64,000 bases of DNA from Sphingobium lactosutens DS20. GTDB taxonomy: Bacteria; Pseudomonadota; Alphaproteobacteria; Sphingomonadales; Sphingomonadaceae. A program made the position numbers and the translations under genes. The stretch is taken from contig NZ_ATDP01000106.1 in the NCBI RefSeq assembly GCF_000445105.1, positions 62,001 through 126,000 of the forward strand, given 5' to 3'. Position 1 is the stretch's first letter. Every line of letters begins with the position of its first letter. Below are positions 1-8,065 of the stretch, piece by piece. Under the pieces are notes generated by a model. It was not told where the DNA came from. It did not search any database and saw only the letters and a program-made list of their open reading frames with translations.

Positions 1-156
1 GGCATCGCTCCTGTTGCCGACCCGTTGATAGAGGAAGAGCAAAAACTCCTCGCGGGCTTCGATCAAGGCACGGCGAACGGCCGCGTCCGCAGGCTTTGCG
101 GCCTCCAATTCAGGCTCTTCGCGTGCCTGACGTGATGTGCGCTCGTTCTTCGCCAT
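1..156 (-). CDS. N-terminus of a probable RNA polymerase ECF sigma factor (partial)
   Basis: A reading frame starts at an ATG (156-154) and is open to the left edge for 52 codons. It begins MAKNERTSRQ and ends in FLLFLYQRVGNRSDA at the edge, which resembles the first helix of sigma-70 region 2 in ECF factors (F-L-x-x-R-V-x-N-x-x-D-A, usually followed by E-D). GGAAC lies about 12 bases before the start. It is 74 bases downstream of copB on the same strand and may be the last gene of that transcript. Only the N-terminus is visible, so the family call is an inference. Confidence 0.5.
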   Translation of the reverse strand, partial: MAKNERTSRQAREEPELEAAKPADAAVRRALIEAREEFLLFLYQRVGNRSDA

Positions 157-230
157 GATCGTCCGTTCCCATCAATTGACGCCGCCCATGCCGATTCATT
201 ACAGTTGCGGGAGGAAATCCGAGCACAGCG

Positions 231-1229
231 TCAGAACCAGAAGCGCACCCCAACGACATAGTTGGTGACGCTCGGATCTTCGCCTGCCGCGCGGGCATAG
301 TCGGCGCTGTCGCCCACTTTCCATTCCTGTTCGATGCCGATGTACGGCGCGAATTCGCGAACGAATTCGTAGCGCAGGCGGATACCCAGCTCCGCCGTGT
401 CGAGACCCGCGCCGATGCCGAGTTCGGGAATGTCCTGCGCGGACAGATTCACCTCGGCGCGCGGTTGCAGGATCAGCCGCTGGGTAATGCGCTGGTCGAT
501 TTCGGCTTCGATGCGGCCGGTCAGGTCGCCCTTGTCCGACAGGAAGGCGGCGGCATCGATTTCGAACTCATAGGGGACAAGTCCCTGCAAGCCGACGACC
601 GCGTGGGTGCGGGTGGGGCCGGTAAGATCCTGCCGCACGCCTGTCTGAAGATCCCACCACGGGCCGATGGCGTGGCTCCATAGCGCCTGCACCTCGGCGC
701 TTTCGGGCTTTTCCCCGAAACTGCCTTCGCCTTCGGACTTGAGCCACAGCTTGTCGATATCGCCGCCATAATAGCCCTGTACGTCCCATAGATAGCCGTC
801 CTTGCCTCCTCGCGCGCGATATTCGGCGCGTTCGGCCTGGAACCAGTAGACGGGCATTTCGCCGCTGACCTGCTTCACCACCTGGGTGCGGGACGTGGCC
901 ATGCGATCGACGCCGACAAAGGCGTCCGCAGCAAATGCCGGACCCTCGAAGGCCTCGGGCGGCGGCGGCCCCTGCGGAATGGGATCGTCGGCGGCGGTGC
1001 CCGATGCCATGGCATCCTGCTCCATCCGGGCATGATCCCTATGGCTGTGGTCCGGCTGGTTCCGGTCCATCATGCCATGGTCCATCGCATTGTGGTCCAT
1101 CGCGCCGCTATCCGGTGCGTCGGGCGTCGCCGTCTGCGGCTGCTCGCCCATGTCGTGCCCGGCATGTTCCTGCGCGAGCGCCGGGGTGGCCAGCGCGAGG
1201 AGCGGGAGAAGGAAGATCGCGGTGCGCAT
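231..1229 (-). CDS. copB: Outer-membrane copper resistance protein CopB
   Basis: 332 aa. A cleavable signal peptide (MRTAIFLLPLLALATPALAQ) is followed by a Met/His/Asp-rich stretch (about residues 20-75, with repeated MDH and HDH motifs) that probably binds copper in the periplasm. The C-terminal two thirds match the CopB/PcoB outer-membrane beta-barrel family and end in a Phe (VRFWF), as many outer-membrane proteins do. The ATG at 1229 overlaps the copA stop by one base (TGATG), and GGAG lies seven bases upstream. A GTG one codon earlier is possible but is spaced less well. CopB is thought to sequester or export copper together with CopA. Confidence 0.93.
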   Translation of the reverse strand: MRTAIFLLPLLALATPALAQEHAGHDMGEQPQTATPDAPDSGAMDHNAMDHGMMDRNQPDHSHRDHARMEQDAMASGTAADDPIPQGPPPPEAFEGPAFAADAFVGVDRMATSRTQVVKQVSGEMPVYWFQAERAEYRARGGKDGYLWDVQGYYGGDIDKLWLKSEGEGSFGEKPESAEVQALWSHAIGPWWDLQTGVRQDLTGPTRTHAVVGLQGLVPYEFEIDAAAFLSDKGDLTGRIEAEIDQRITQRLILQPRAEVNLSAQDIPELGIGAGLDTAELGIRLRYEFVREFAPYIGIEQEWKVGDSADYARAAGEDPSVTNYVVGVRFWF

Positions 1230-3028
1230 CACTGGTCTCCTCCGTCGAGGGGGCGGACGGTGACGACCTGAAACATGCCGGTGTGCATGTGGTAGATCAG
1301 GTGGCAGTGAAACGCCCAGTCGCCGGGTTCATTGGCGGTGAGGTCGAACTGGGCGGAGCCGCCCGGTTGCACGACGATCGTGTGCTTCATCGGCTGGTGG
1401 CCCGGAGGGGCGCCGTTGACCAGTTCGAAGAAATGGCCGTGCAGATGGATGGGGTGCGCCATCATCGTATCATTGACGAGCTTGACCCGGACGCGCTCGT
1501 TATAGGCGAAGCGGATCGGCTGGTCGGTGACGGCGGAGAATTTCTGCCCGTCGAACGACCACATGTACCGCTCCATGTTGCCGGTTAGGTGGATTTCCTT
1601 CAGCCGCGTCGGGCGACGGTCATCGGGGTTGGGCTTCGCTGCGACGAGCTGCATGTAGTCGAGCACCCGGTGCCCGACTTCGGCGAGGCCGACCCCCGGG
1701 TCGCCCATCCGGTCGACCGGGTTCATCGCCACCATATCGAGCCCGGGGCCGGCCTTGACGTTGGGCGGCAGCAGCGAAGTGTCGCGCATGTTCATGCCGC
1801 CCGACATCTCCATTCCGGCCATGTCGCCGCCCTTGTCCGCGCCGCTCATGCCGTCCATGCCATGCATGTCGTGCATGCTCCCGCCGGACATGCCGTTCAT
1901 GCCGTCTGCGCCGGGATCGCTCGCGCTCATGCCCATATCGGCCATGGTGAGCAGCGGCGGATCGCGCAACGGGGGGAAGGCCGCTTTCGACCCGGGCCTG
2001 CTCGTCAGCGTCGCAATGCCCATTCCGGAGCGGTCCATCGCCTCGGCGACGAAGGCGAAGGTCTCGGCGCCCTTGGGCTCGATGATCACGTCATAGGTTT
2101 CGGCATTGCCCATCTGAAATTCGTCGGTCTCGACCGGCCGGATATTCTGCCCGTCGGCGGCGACGACGGTCATCGGCAGGCCGGGGATACGCACATTGAA
2201 GAAGGTCATCGCCGCGCCGTTGATGATCCGGAGGCGGATGCGCTCACCGGGATTATAGGCAAGCTCCAGCCCGTCCTCGGGACCATGGCCGTTGACGAGG
2301 AAGGTGTAGGTGGAGCCCGTCACATCCGAAATGTCGGTCGGCATCATCCGCATCTGCGCCCACATGCGGCGCTGCTCGCCGGTCAGCGGATATTTGTCGG
2401 TCCAGCTCGTCTGCTGATAGTTGAAATAGCCTTCGCCGACCTTGAGCTTGCGCATGATCTCGTGCGGGCTCATCGGCGACCAGTCGGTCAGCATCAGCAC
2501 ATATTCGCGATCATATTCGAACGGATCGGGCTCGATCGGATCGATGACGATCGGGCCGTAATGGCCCATCGGTTCCTGCAGCGTGTGCGCATGCCACCAA
2601 TAGGTCCCCGCCTGCCGAACGGGGAAGCGATAGCGGAAGGTTTCTCCGCGTTCGACCGCGGCCATGGTGATGCCCGGAACCCCGTCCATCAGGAACGGGA
2701 CCAGCATGCCGTGCCAGTGGATCGACGTGCCTTCCGACGCATTATTGACCAGATCGACGGTAAGGTCCTGACCCTGTTTCAGGCGCAGCAACGGGCCCGG
2801 CAGGGTGCCATTGATCGTCACGGCCGGTCCGCGGCGCGAGCCGGTGGTGAACAGCGCATCGTCGACGGTCATGGTGAGGTGTTCGCCGGCAAGCACGTCG
2901 CTGCCCTTGCGCGCGAGCGTCCCGCCATGCGCACCGCGCGCCCATGCCGGCATGACGCCCGCGAGACCTGCCAGGCCCGCTCCGTATGCGCTGTAATGCA
3001 GGAATTTGCGGCGATTTAACGATGTCAT
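1229..3028 (-). CDS. copA: Copper resistance multicopper oxidase CopA (PcoA type), Tat-exported
   Basis: 599 aa, usual length for CopA/PcoA. The N-terminus has a twin-arginine signal (NRRKFL, then a hydrophobic stretch to about residue 30). Three cupredoxin domains are indicated by the copper-ligand motifs HWHG (about 104-107), WWHAH (about 144-148), HPIHLHGH and HCHLIYHMHTGM near the C-terminus. A Met-rich insert (roughly residues 370-415, many MxGM and MDGM repeats) is the usual Cu(I)-binding loop. It oxidises periplasmic Cu(I). It is transcribed after the sigma gene and before copB, with its own ECF-type promoter in the 58-base gap upstream. Confidence 0.96.
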   Translation of the reverse strand: MTSLNRRKFLHYSAYGAGLAGLAGVMPAWARGAHGGTLARKGSDVLAGEHLTMTVDDALFTTGSRRGPAVTINGTLPGPLLRLKQGQDLTVDLVNNASEGTSIHWHGMLVPFLMDGVPGITMAAVERGETFRYRFPVRQAGTYWWHAHTLQEPMGHYGPIVIDPIEPDPFEYDREYVLMLTDWSPMSPHEIMRKLKVGEGYFNYQQTSWTDKYPLTGEQRRMWAQMRMMPTDISDVTGSTYTFLVNGHGPEDGLELAYNPGERIRLRIINGAAMTFFNVRIPGLPMTVVAADGQNIRPVETDEFQMGNAETYDVIIEPKGAETFAFVAEAMDRSGMGIATLTSRPGSKAAFPPLRDPPLLTMADMGMSASDPGADGMNGMSGGSMHDMHGMDGMSGADKGGDMAGMEMSGGMNMRDTSLLPPNVKAGPGLDMVAMNPVDRMGDPGVGLAEVGHRVLDYMQLVAAKPNPDDRRPTRLKEIHLTGNMERYMWSFDGQKFSAVTDQPIRFAYNERVRVKLVNDTMMAHPIHLHGHFFELVNGAPPGHQPMKHTIVVQPGGSAQFDLTANEPGDWAFHCHLIYHMHTGMFQVVTVRPLDGGDQ

Positions 3029-3062
3029 CGCGATTGTCCGTTCTTGAGGGTCTGCCCTCCGT

Positions 3063-3088
3063 TACGCCGCGGGCAGCTTCACCCCTCA
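3063..3088 (-). promoter_or_regulatory. ECF-type promoter of copAB (TGAGGGG-N15-CGTA)
   Basis: Read on the minus strand, TGAGGGG (3088-3082) is followed after exactly 15 bases by CGTA (3066-3063), 34 bases before the copA ATG. The first three bases of the -35-like element are the TGA stop codon of the upstream sigma gene. The same two elements at the same spacing occur before the anti-sigma gene and before the DUF411 gene. The layout equals TGAGGG-N16-CGTA, like known ECF promoters with a CGTA -10. Confidence 0.7.
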
Positions 3089-3646
3089 AGAAAATTCCAG
3101 TTTCTCGCGCAGCCGGTTGCGCGCGCGGTAGACGCGGGTCTCCACAGTCTTTTCCGACACGCCTAGCAGCTCTGCCGCCTCGCGCTGGCTGCGCCCGTCG
3201 ATGGCGACCAGCACCAGCGCCTCGCGCAACCGGACCGGAAGCCGTTCGATTTCCAGTTTCACGCGCGCCAGCTCCTGGCGATCCAGTGCGCTACTCTCGG
3301 GATCGGGTGCATCGTCGGGCGCGACCGCTTCTTCCAGCCCTTGACCGAAGCCGAGAAAGCTCGCCGCTTTTCGCCGCCGCAACCTGTCGCGGCACTTGTT
3401 TAGAATGACGGTCGTCAGATAGCCGCCCACCGGGCGGCCCGAGTCCAGGCGTCGGCGATTGATCCAGACCGATGCGAGCGCGTTCTGCACCGCTTCTTCG
3501 GCTTCCGGTGTCGATGCGAGCATACGCCGGGCGAGCGCAAGCAAGCGCGGCGCATGAGGCTCGACGAGGCGGTCGAAAGCCCGCCGCTGGCCTGCTTTAA
3601 CCTGCTCGATCAGGTCAGCTTCGTTCGTATCCTTGATCCCTGCCAC
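3086..3646 (-). CDS. ECF sigma factor, CnrH-like
   Basis: 186 aa. Region 2 (about residues 10-75, LIEQVKAGQRRAFDRLV through VQNALASVWINRRRL) and region 4 (about 130-180, ending in a helix-turn-helix with SQREAAELLGVSEKTVETRVYRARNRL) are both clear. The start is a GTG at 3646, six bases after the sensor gene; no better ATG is in frame. It is the third gene of an anti-sigma, sensor, sigma trio in the same order as cnrY-cnrX-cnrH. Its stop codon overlaps the copA promoter. It probably recognises the TGAGGGG-N15-CGTA sites described here. Confidence 0.9.
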   Translation of the reverse strand: MAGIKDTNEADLIEQVKAGQRRAFDRLVEPHAPRLLALARRMLASTPEAEEAVQNALASVWINRRRLDSGRPVGGYLTTVILNKCRDRLRRRKAASFLGFGQGLEEAVAPDDAPDPESSALDRQELARVKLEIERLPVRLREALVLVAIDGRSQREAAELLGVSEKTVETRVYRARNRLREKLEFS

Positions 3647-3652
3647 GAGCCG

Positions 3653-4093
3653 TCATTCGCGGCCATCGCCGGTCAGGGACTTGGAGATTTGCCGATCGAA
3701 CTTCTCCTGCTGCGTTTGGTCAAGCAGGCCCCGCATGGCGAAGACGTGGCGCACGGTTGCCTTCTGGAGTTCACCCATCTGCACATGGACCTGATCGATG
3801 GCCGCACCGACCTTGGGACCGTAGGAATGTTCCTCCTCCATGGCTCTCGCCAGATCGACATTGGCCGAGCGAAGCTTCGCCTCCAGTCCTGCACGTTCTG
3901 TTGCGAACTGGTGTTCAAGCTGCTCCAGCCTGGCGCTCTGATCCGGGCTGAGGTCGAGTTCGTCGTGTACGAAATCATGCAAGCCCTGGCTTTGCGGCTG
4001 CGTCCACCACTGTCCGGCAACGAAGGCGCCGATACATCCCGCGGCCATGGCAAGCAGGACAGCAAGGACGATGTGGAGACCCGATAGCTTCAC
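3653..4093 (-). CDS. Periplasmic heavy-metal sensor, CnrX-like
   Basis: 146 aa. One N-terminal membrane anchor (about residues 7-28) is followed by a helical periplasmic domain of the CnrX / Metal_resist type. Four residues line up with the known metal ligands of CnrX: H39 and H43 (HDFVH, H-x3-H) and H116 and M120 (HVFAM, H-x3-M). The GTG start overlaps the anti-sigma stop by four bases (GTGA). In CnrX the metal-bound form releases the sigma factor through the anti-sigma. The metal sensed here is not proven; copper is inferred from the target genes. Confidence 0.85.
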   Translation of the reverse strand: MKLSGLHIVLAVLLAMAAGCIGAFVAGQWWTQPQSQGLHDFVHDELDLSPDQSARLEQLEHQFATERAGLEAKLRSANVDLARAMEEEHSYGPKVGAAIDQVHVQMGELQKATVRHVFAMRGLLDQTQQEKFDRQISKSLTGDGRE

Positions 4094-4374
4094 GGCTCGA
4101 CGTGCAGCAGAACGGCAGGTGAAAGGTCGGCGCCGGCGAAAAGCTCGTGCGATGTCGGCTCGGCCTTTGCCGGTGTCTGGATCGTGCCAATCCCGCCGCC
4201 CATGCCGGCAGCGAATATGACCGCGAAAAGGGCGAGACGCCGACGTGCGTTCGCGGCCTCGGCCATTTCCCCGGCACGCGACCAGACGCTGTCCATAAAG
4301 CCCTCAGGGACGACTTCGGACTGCATGTCGCCCAGCGATCGCAGCGCATCGTTCAATCGGGTTTCCTGATCCAT
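4090..4374 (-). CDS. Small membrane anti-sigma factor, CnrY-like
   Basis: 94 aa. A short cytoplasmic N-terminal part (about residues 1-44, LNDALRSLGDM) is followed by one membrane segment (about 46-64) and a short periplasmic tail. The size, topology and first place in the anti-sigma, sensor, sigma operon match CnrY; the sequence alone is too short for a firm family call. It overlaps the sensor gene by four bases. A 59-base leader separates it from its own ECF-type promoter at 4434-4459. Confidence 0.7.
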   Translation of the reverse strand: MDQETRLNDALRSLGDMQSEVVPEGFMDSVWSRAGEMAEAANARRRLALFAVIFAAGMGGGIGTIQTPAKAEPTSHELFAGADLSPAVLLHVEP

Positions 4375-4433
4375 CTCGCTCGCTTCTCGCTTTCTACTGT
4401 AATCTCATACGCATCCGCGCGTCATAGCCCTCA

Positions 4434-4459
4434 TACGCCTGAACGCTTCACGCCCCTCA
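4434..4459 (-). promoter_or_regulatory. ECF-type promoter of the anti-sigma/sensor/sigma operon
   Basis: Minus-strand TGAGGGG (4459-4453), 15 bases, then CGTA (4437-4434). It is back to back with the rightward promoter at 4468-4493, and the two -35-like elements form a CCCCTCA...TGAGGGG inverted repeat separated by eight bases (mostly A). This implies autoregulation of the sigma operon. Confidence 0.7.
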
Positions 4460-4467
4460 AAAAAAAG

Positions 4468-4493
4468 TGAGGGGTAAGGTCGCCTCGCGCGTA
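4468..4493 (+). promoter_or_regulatory. ECF-type promoter of the rightward copper operon
   Basis: TGAGGGG (4468-4474), 15 bases, then CGTA (4490-4493), about 50 bases before the DUF411 gene. It has the same elements and spacing as the two leftward promoters, so the divergent operon probably belongs to the same regulon. Confidence 0.7.
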
Positions 4494-4543
4494 GCGGGGA
4501 TATCGGGGCCTGTAGTTTCGGCCCGCCCAACCGGAGAAACGAT

Positions 4544-5008
4544 GTGCAAATGCCCCGTGTAAACCGCTTTCGACCGGCGATGGCTTCGGCGCTTCTGTTC
4601 GCGCTCGGCGCCTGTTCGAATGCGGCGCAGGCCGCCGAGTACACCATGTTCCGGGACCCGTCGTGCGGCTGCTGCGAACAATGGGCCGAACACGTCCGTC
4701 ATGGCATGAATGCAGAGATCGCTGTGAAGGACAGCGCCGACATGGCGGCCGTCAAGGACGACAACGGCGTGCCCGAAGCGTTGCGCTCCTGCCATACGAT
4801 GGTGGTGGGCGGCTATGTGATCGAGGGCCATGTGCCCGCCGCGGATATCCAGCGGTTGCTCAGGGAACGCCCGGCCGGCGTTCGCGGCCTCGCGGTCGCC
4901 GGTATGCCGCTCGGTTCGCCCGGCATGGAGATGGGCGACCGGGCCCAACCCTATCAGGTCATCGCATTCGGCGAGGCGGGCCGCTCCGTCTTCAACAGCT
5001 ACAACTGA
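4544..5008 (+). CDS. DUF411 metal-binding periplasmic protein
   Basis: 154 aa. A signal or lipoprotein-like N-terminus (to about residue 30, ALGACSNAAQA) precedes a DUF411 domain with the CGCC motif (DPSCGCCEQW) and a later SCHTMVVGGYVIEGH segment typical of the family. These proteins are usually linked to copper resistance and are thought to bind copper. The GTG at 4544 has GGAG eight bases upstream; an in-frame ATG at 4550 is the alternative. It is the first gene of the rightward copper operon. Confidence 0.88.
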   Translation: MQMPRVNRFRPAMASALLFALGACSNAAQAAEYTMFRDPSCGCCEQWAEHVRHGMNAEIAVKDSADMAAVKDDNGVPEALRSCHTMVVGGYVIEGHVPAADIQRLLRERPAGVRGLAVAGMPLGSPGMEMGDRAQPYQVIAFGEAGRSVFNSYN

Positions 5009-5048
5009 CCTTCGGACGCGCTCGAAGGCCTTTCAAGGAATCACCGCA

Positions 5049-5423
5049 ATGAAAAAGCTCGTTTTTGGACTCGCCGCTTTCGCTCTCGCCACTCCCGCCA
5101 CGCTGCTGGCCCAGCAAACGACGGGCGCGCAAAGCGGACATCAGGACCATGGCCAGGCGAAGACGGATGAAAGCGGCGAAACGTCGTGCCCGATGATGAA
5201 CCACGGGACGATGAACAGTGGTCAGATGGATCATGGTCAAATGAACCCCGGGCAGATGAGCGGACAGGGCATGGCCCATGGTTCCGCCGATGGCCATGCG
5301 GACATGGCGCATTGTGGCATGATGGACGGGACTAGAGACCATTTGGCGACGGGCCATGATGGCCACGCGCAACATCAGGGCACCGCCGACCACAGCCAGC
5401 ATCAGGGCCACACACCGCAATGA
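5049..5423 (+). CDS. Met/His-rich periplasmic protein, probable copper chaperone or buffer
   Basis: 124 aa. A signal peptide (MKKLVFGLAAFALATPATLLAQ) is followed by a low-complexity region full of Met, His, Gly, Gln and Asp, with repeated GQM, MDHG and GHDGH units. There is no recognisable fold. AAGGA lies nine bases before the ATG. Methionine and histidine runs of this kind bind Cu(I) and Cu(II), and the gene sits between DUF411 and the copper ATPase, so a periplasmic copper-binding role is inferred. Confidence 0.8.
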   Translation: MKKLVFGLAAFALATPATLLAQQTTGAQSGHQDHGQAKTDESGETSCPMMNHGTMNSGQMDHGQMNPGQMSGQGMAHGSADGHADMAHCGMMDGTRDHLATGHDGHAQHQGTADHSQHQGHTPQ

Positions 5424-5475
5424 TCCGGAGCGGGCAGGACGGGGACAGAGACAAGAGCCGCCGGAGAATCGAACG

Positions 5476-7791
5476 ATGACGACCTACACATGCCCGATGC
5501 ACCCCGAAGTCCGACAGGAAGGGCCCGGCGATTGCCCCAAATGCGGCATGCACCTCGTGCCGGCAGAGGATGCGCCGGCGCAGGAGCATTCGCATTGCCA
5601 CGGTCATGAAACGCATCAGTCCGCAGGGGCCGCGGCAGGTAAGTACGACACGGTTCCCGCCGGCTATGGCGGCGCCGTCTATACCTGCCCGATGCACCCG
5701 GAGGTCCGGCAGACCAAACCCGGTTCCTGCCCGATCTGCGGCATGGGACTCGAGCTGGAATCGGCCGCAATGCTCGATGAAGGGCCCAATCCCGAACTGG
5801 TCGACTTCACCCGCCGCTTCTGGATCGGCGCGGTGCTTACCGTGCCGCTGCTGGTCTTCACCATGGGGCCCTATGTCGGCCTGGGCGGTGTGCGCGAGAT
5901 ATTCGGCGAGCGCGCGACGCTGTGGATCGAGCTGATCCTCGGCACGCCGGTGGTGCTCTATAGCGGCTGGCCGTTTCTCGTGCGCGGCTGGAATTCGTTC
6001 CGCACGATGAACCTCAACATGTTCTCACTGATCGGCATGGGGGTGATGGCCGCCTGGCTGTTCAGCGTGGTCGCGGTCCTGGCGCCGGGGATATTCCCTG
6101 ACGGTTTTCGCGATCCGGAGGGCCATGTCGGCGTCTATTTCGAGGCCGCCGCCGTCATCGTCACGCTGGTGCTGCTGGGGCAGATCATGGAACTGCGCGC
6201 CCGCGAGGGCACCGGCAAGGCGATCCGGGCGCTGCTCGATCTCGCCGCCAAGACCGCGCGGAGGATCGGCGCGGACGGCAGCGAGGAAGAGGTCGCGCTG
6301 GAGGATGTCCAGGTCGGCGACCGGCTGCGCGTGCGGCCGGGCGACAAGGTGCCGGTCGACGGCGTTGTGGTTGATGGCCGCTCCTCGGTCGATGAGAGCA
6401 TGATCTCGGGCGAGCCCGTCCCGGTCGAGAAGGTCGCCGGCGATCCCGTCACCGGCGCGACGATCAACGGCACGGGCAGCCTTGTCATGGAGGCGACCCG
6501 CGTCGGCTCCGAGACGATGCTCTCGCAGATCGTCGAGATGGTCTCGAACGCCCAGCGCTCGCGCGCGCCGATCCAGAAATATGCCGACAAGGTCGCAGGC
6601 TTCTTCGTGCCTGTCGTGATCGGCATCGCGGTGCTGGCGTTCATTGCCTGGGCCGTTTGGGGTCCGGCGCCCGCGCTCTCCTATGCGCTGATCGCGGCGG
6701 TCGCCGTGCTGATCATCGCCTGCCCCTGTGCATTGGGCCTGGCGACGCCGATGTCGATCATGACGGCCACCGGACGCGGCGCGCAGGCGGGCGTGCTCAT
6801 CAAGAATGCCGAAGCGCTGGAGCGGTTCGAGAAGATCGACACGCTGATGATCGACAAGACCGGCACGCTGACCGAAGGCAAACCAAGGCTCGTCGCCGTG
6901 ATGCCCGAGCCGGGCCATGACGAAGGCGAAGTGCTCCGTCTCGCCGCCACGCTGGAGCGCGGCTCGGAACACCCGCTCGCCGAAGCGATCGTGCGCGGTG
7001 CCGAGGAGCGCGGTGTGGCGATGGACGAGGCGAGCGATTTCGAGGCGATCACCGGCAAGGGCGTGAAGGGCACCGTGGACGGCAAGGCGGTCGCGCTCGG
7101 CAATATCGCGCTCGTCCGCGACTTGGGGCTGGAAGGTGCCGGACTGGCTGAAAAGGCCAATGCCCGGCGCGATGAGGGCGAAACGGTCATGTTCGTCATC
7201 CTCGACGGCGCGATCGCCGGCCTGGTGAGCGTCACCGACCCGGTCAAGGAAACCACACCCGACGCCATCAAGGCGCTACATGACCTCGGCTTCCGGATCA
7301 TCATGGCGACCGGCGACAATGAACGCACCGCCAAGGCCGTCGCCGCGCGTCTCGGCATCGACGAGATCCGCGCCGACGTCCTGCCAGAGGACAAGGCCCG
7401 GATCATCCGCGAGCTGCAAGAGGAAGGCAAGAAAGTCGCCATGGCGGGCGACGGCGTGAACGACGCGCCCGCGCTCGCCCAGGCCGATGTCGGCATCGCC
7501 ATGGGCACCGGCGCCGATGTGGCGATCGAGAGCGCGGGGATCACGCTGGTGAAAGGCAATCTCGACGGCATCGTGCGCGCCCGGCGGCTTGCCCGCGCGA
7601 CGATGCGCAACATCCGCCAGAACCTGTTCTTCGCGCTGATCTACAACAGCGCAGGCGTGCCGGTCGCCGCGGGCGTCCTGTTCCCGTTCTTCGGCATCCT
7701 CATCAGCCCGATGTTCGCCGCCTTCGCCATGAGCGCCTCGTCGATTTCGGTTGTGCTCAACTCACTTCGGCTCAGGGCGGCGAAGGTGTGA
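5476..7791 (+). CDS. Copper-translocating P-type ATPase (P1B, CPC type)
   Basis: 771 aa. Two N-terminal heavy-metal-binding domains of the YTCPMHPEV...CGM type (about residues 4-27 and 69-92) are joined by a His-rich linker. The catalytic core has the CPC membrane motif (about 416-418), the phosphorylated Asp in DKTGT (about D460), SEHPLAEA and GDGVNDAP. It pumps Cu(I) out of the cytoplasm using ATP. The start at 5476 is chosen because GGAGA lies nine bases upstream and it opens directly into the first metal-binding domain; the frame is open further upstream but that part overlaps the previous gene. Confidence 0.95.
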   Translation: MTTYTCPMHPEVRQEGPGDCPKCGMHLVPAEDAPAQEHSHCHGHETHQSAGAAAGKYDTVPAGYGGAVYTCPMHPEVRQTKPGSCPICGMGLELESAAMLDEGPNPELVDFTRRFWIGAVLTVPLLVFTMGPYVGLGGVREIFGERATLWIELILGTPVVLYSGWPFLVRGWNSFRTMNLNMFSLIGMGVMAAWLFSVVAVLAPGIFPDGFRDPEGHVGVYFEAAAVIVTLVLLGQIMELRAREGTGKAIRALLDLAAKTARRIGADGSEEEVALEDVQVGDRLRVRPGDKVPVDGVVVDGRSSVDESMISGEPVPVEKVAGDPVTGATINGTGSLVMEATRVGSETMLSQIVEMVSNAQRSRAPIQKYADKVAGFFVPVVIGIAVLAFIAWAVWGPAPALSYALIAAVAVLIIACPCALGLATPMSIMTATGRGAQAGVLIKNAEALERFEKIDTLMIDKTGTLTEGKPRLVAVMPEPGHDEGEVLRLAATLERGSEHPLAEAIVRGAEERGVAMDEASDFEAITGKGVKGTVDGKAVALGNIALVRDLGLEGAGLAEKANARRDEGETVMFVILDGAIAGLVSVTDPVKETTPDAIKALHDLGFRIIMATGDNERTAKAVAARLGIDEIRADVLPEDKARIIRELQEEGKKVAMAGDGVNDAPALAQADVGIAMGTGADVAIESAGITLVKGNLDGIVRARRLARATMRNIRQNLFFALIYNSAGVPVAAGVLFPFFGILISPMFAAFAMSASSISVVLNSLRLRAAKV

Positions 7792-7825
7792 GGCGCGAAA
7801 CAAACCCAATTGAAAGGACGTGACG

Positions 7826-8065
7826 ATGGTCATGGAGGATTCGCACGGCGAGGCTCACACCGCGCAGGAGAAGCATCGGCGGAGTTTCTGGAAATCGCGG
7901 GCGGGCACCGTATTCCTCGCCTTCCTGGTGCTCATCGCCTTCATGCTCGCTTATGAGCATCGGGCGCATATTTTCACGGGCTCCGGCCTGTTGCTCCTAA
8001 TCGTCCTTCTCTGTCCGGCCATGCATCTGTTCATGCACCATGGACATGGAGGGCATGATAAATGA
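7826..8065 (+). CDS. DUF2933 small membrane protein
   Basis: 79 aa. A charged N-terminus is followed by two membrane segments (about residues 26-42 and 50-67) and a His-rich tail (MHLFMHHGHGGHD). This matches DUF2933 proteins found in metal-resistance clusters. AAGG lies eight bases before the ATG at 7826; a GTG two codons earlier is possible. Its stop overlaps the next start by ATGA. The function is unknown; a metal-linked membrane role is inferred from context. Confidence 0.8.
   Translation: MVMEDSHGEAHTAQEKHRRSFWKSRAGTVFLAFLVLIAFMLAYEHRAHIFTGSGLLLLIVLLCPAMHLFMHHGHGGHDK

Noticed and set aside
1589..3019. 476-codon plus-strand open frame antisense to copA
   Set aside because: It mirrors copA codon structure in high-GC DNA, is His/Arg-rich with no domain, and has no ribosome site.
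4453..4474. CCCCTCA...TGAGGGG as a terminator hairpin
   Set aside because: It is better explained as two back-to-back ECF -35 elements, since both continue to a CGTA at the same 15-base distance.
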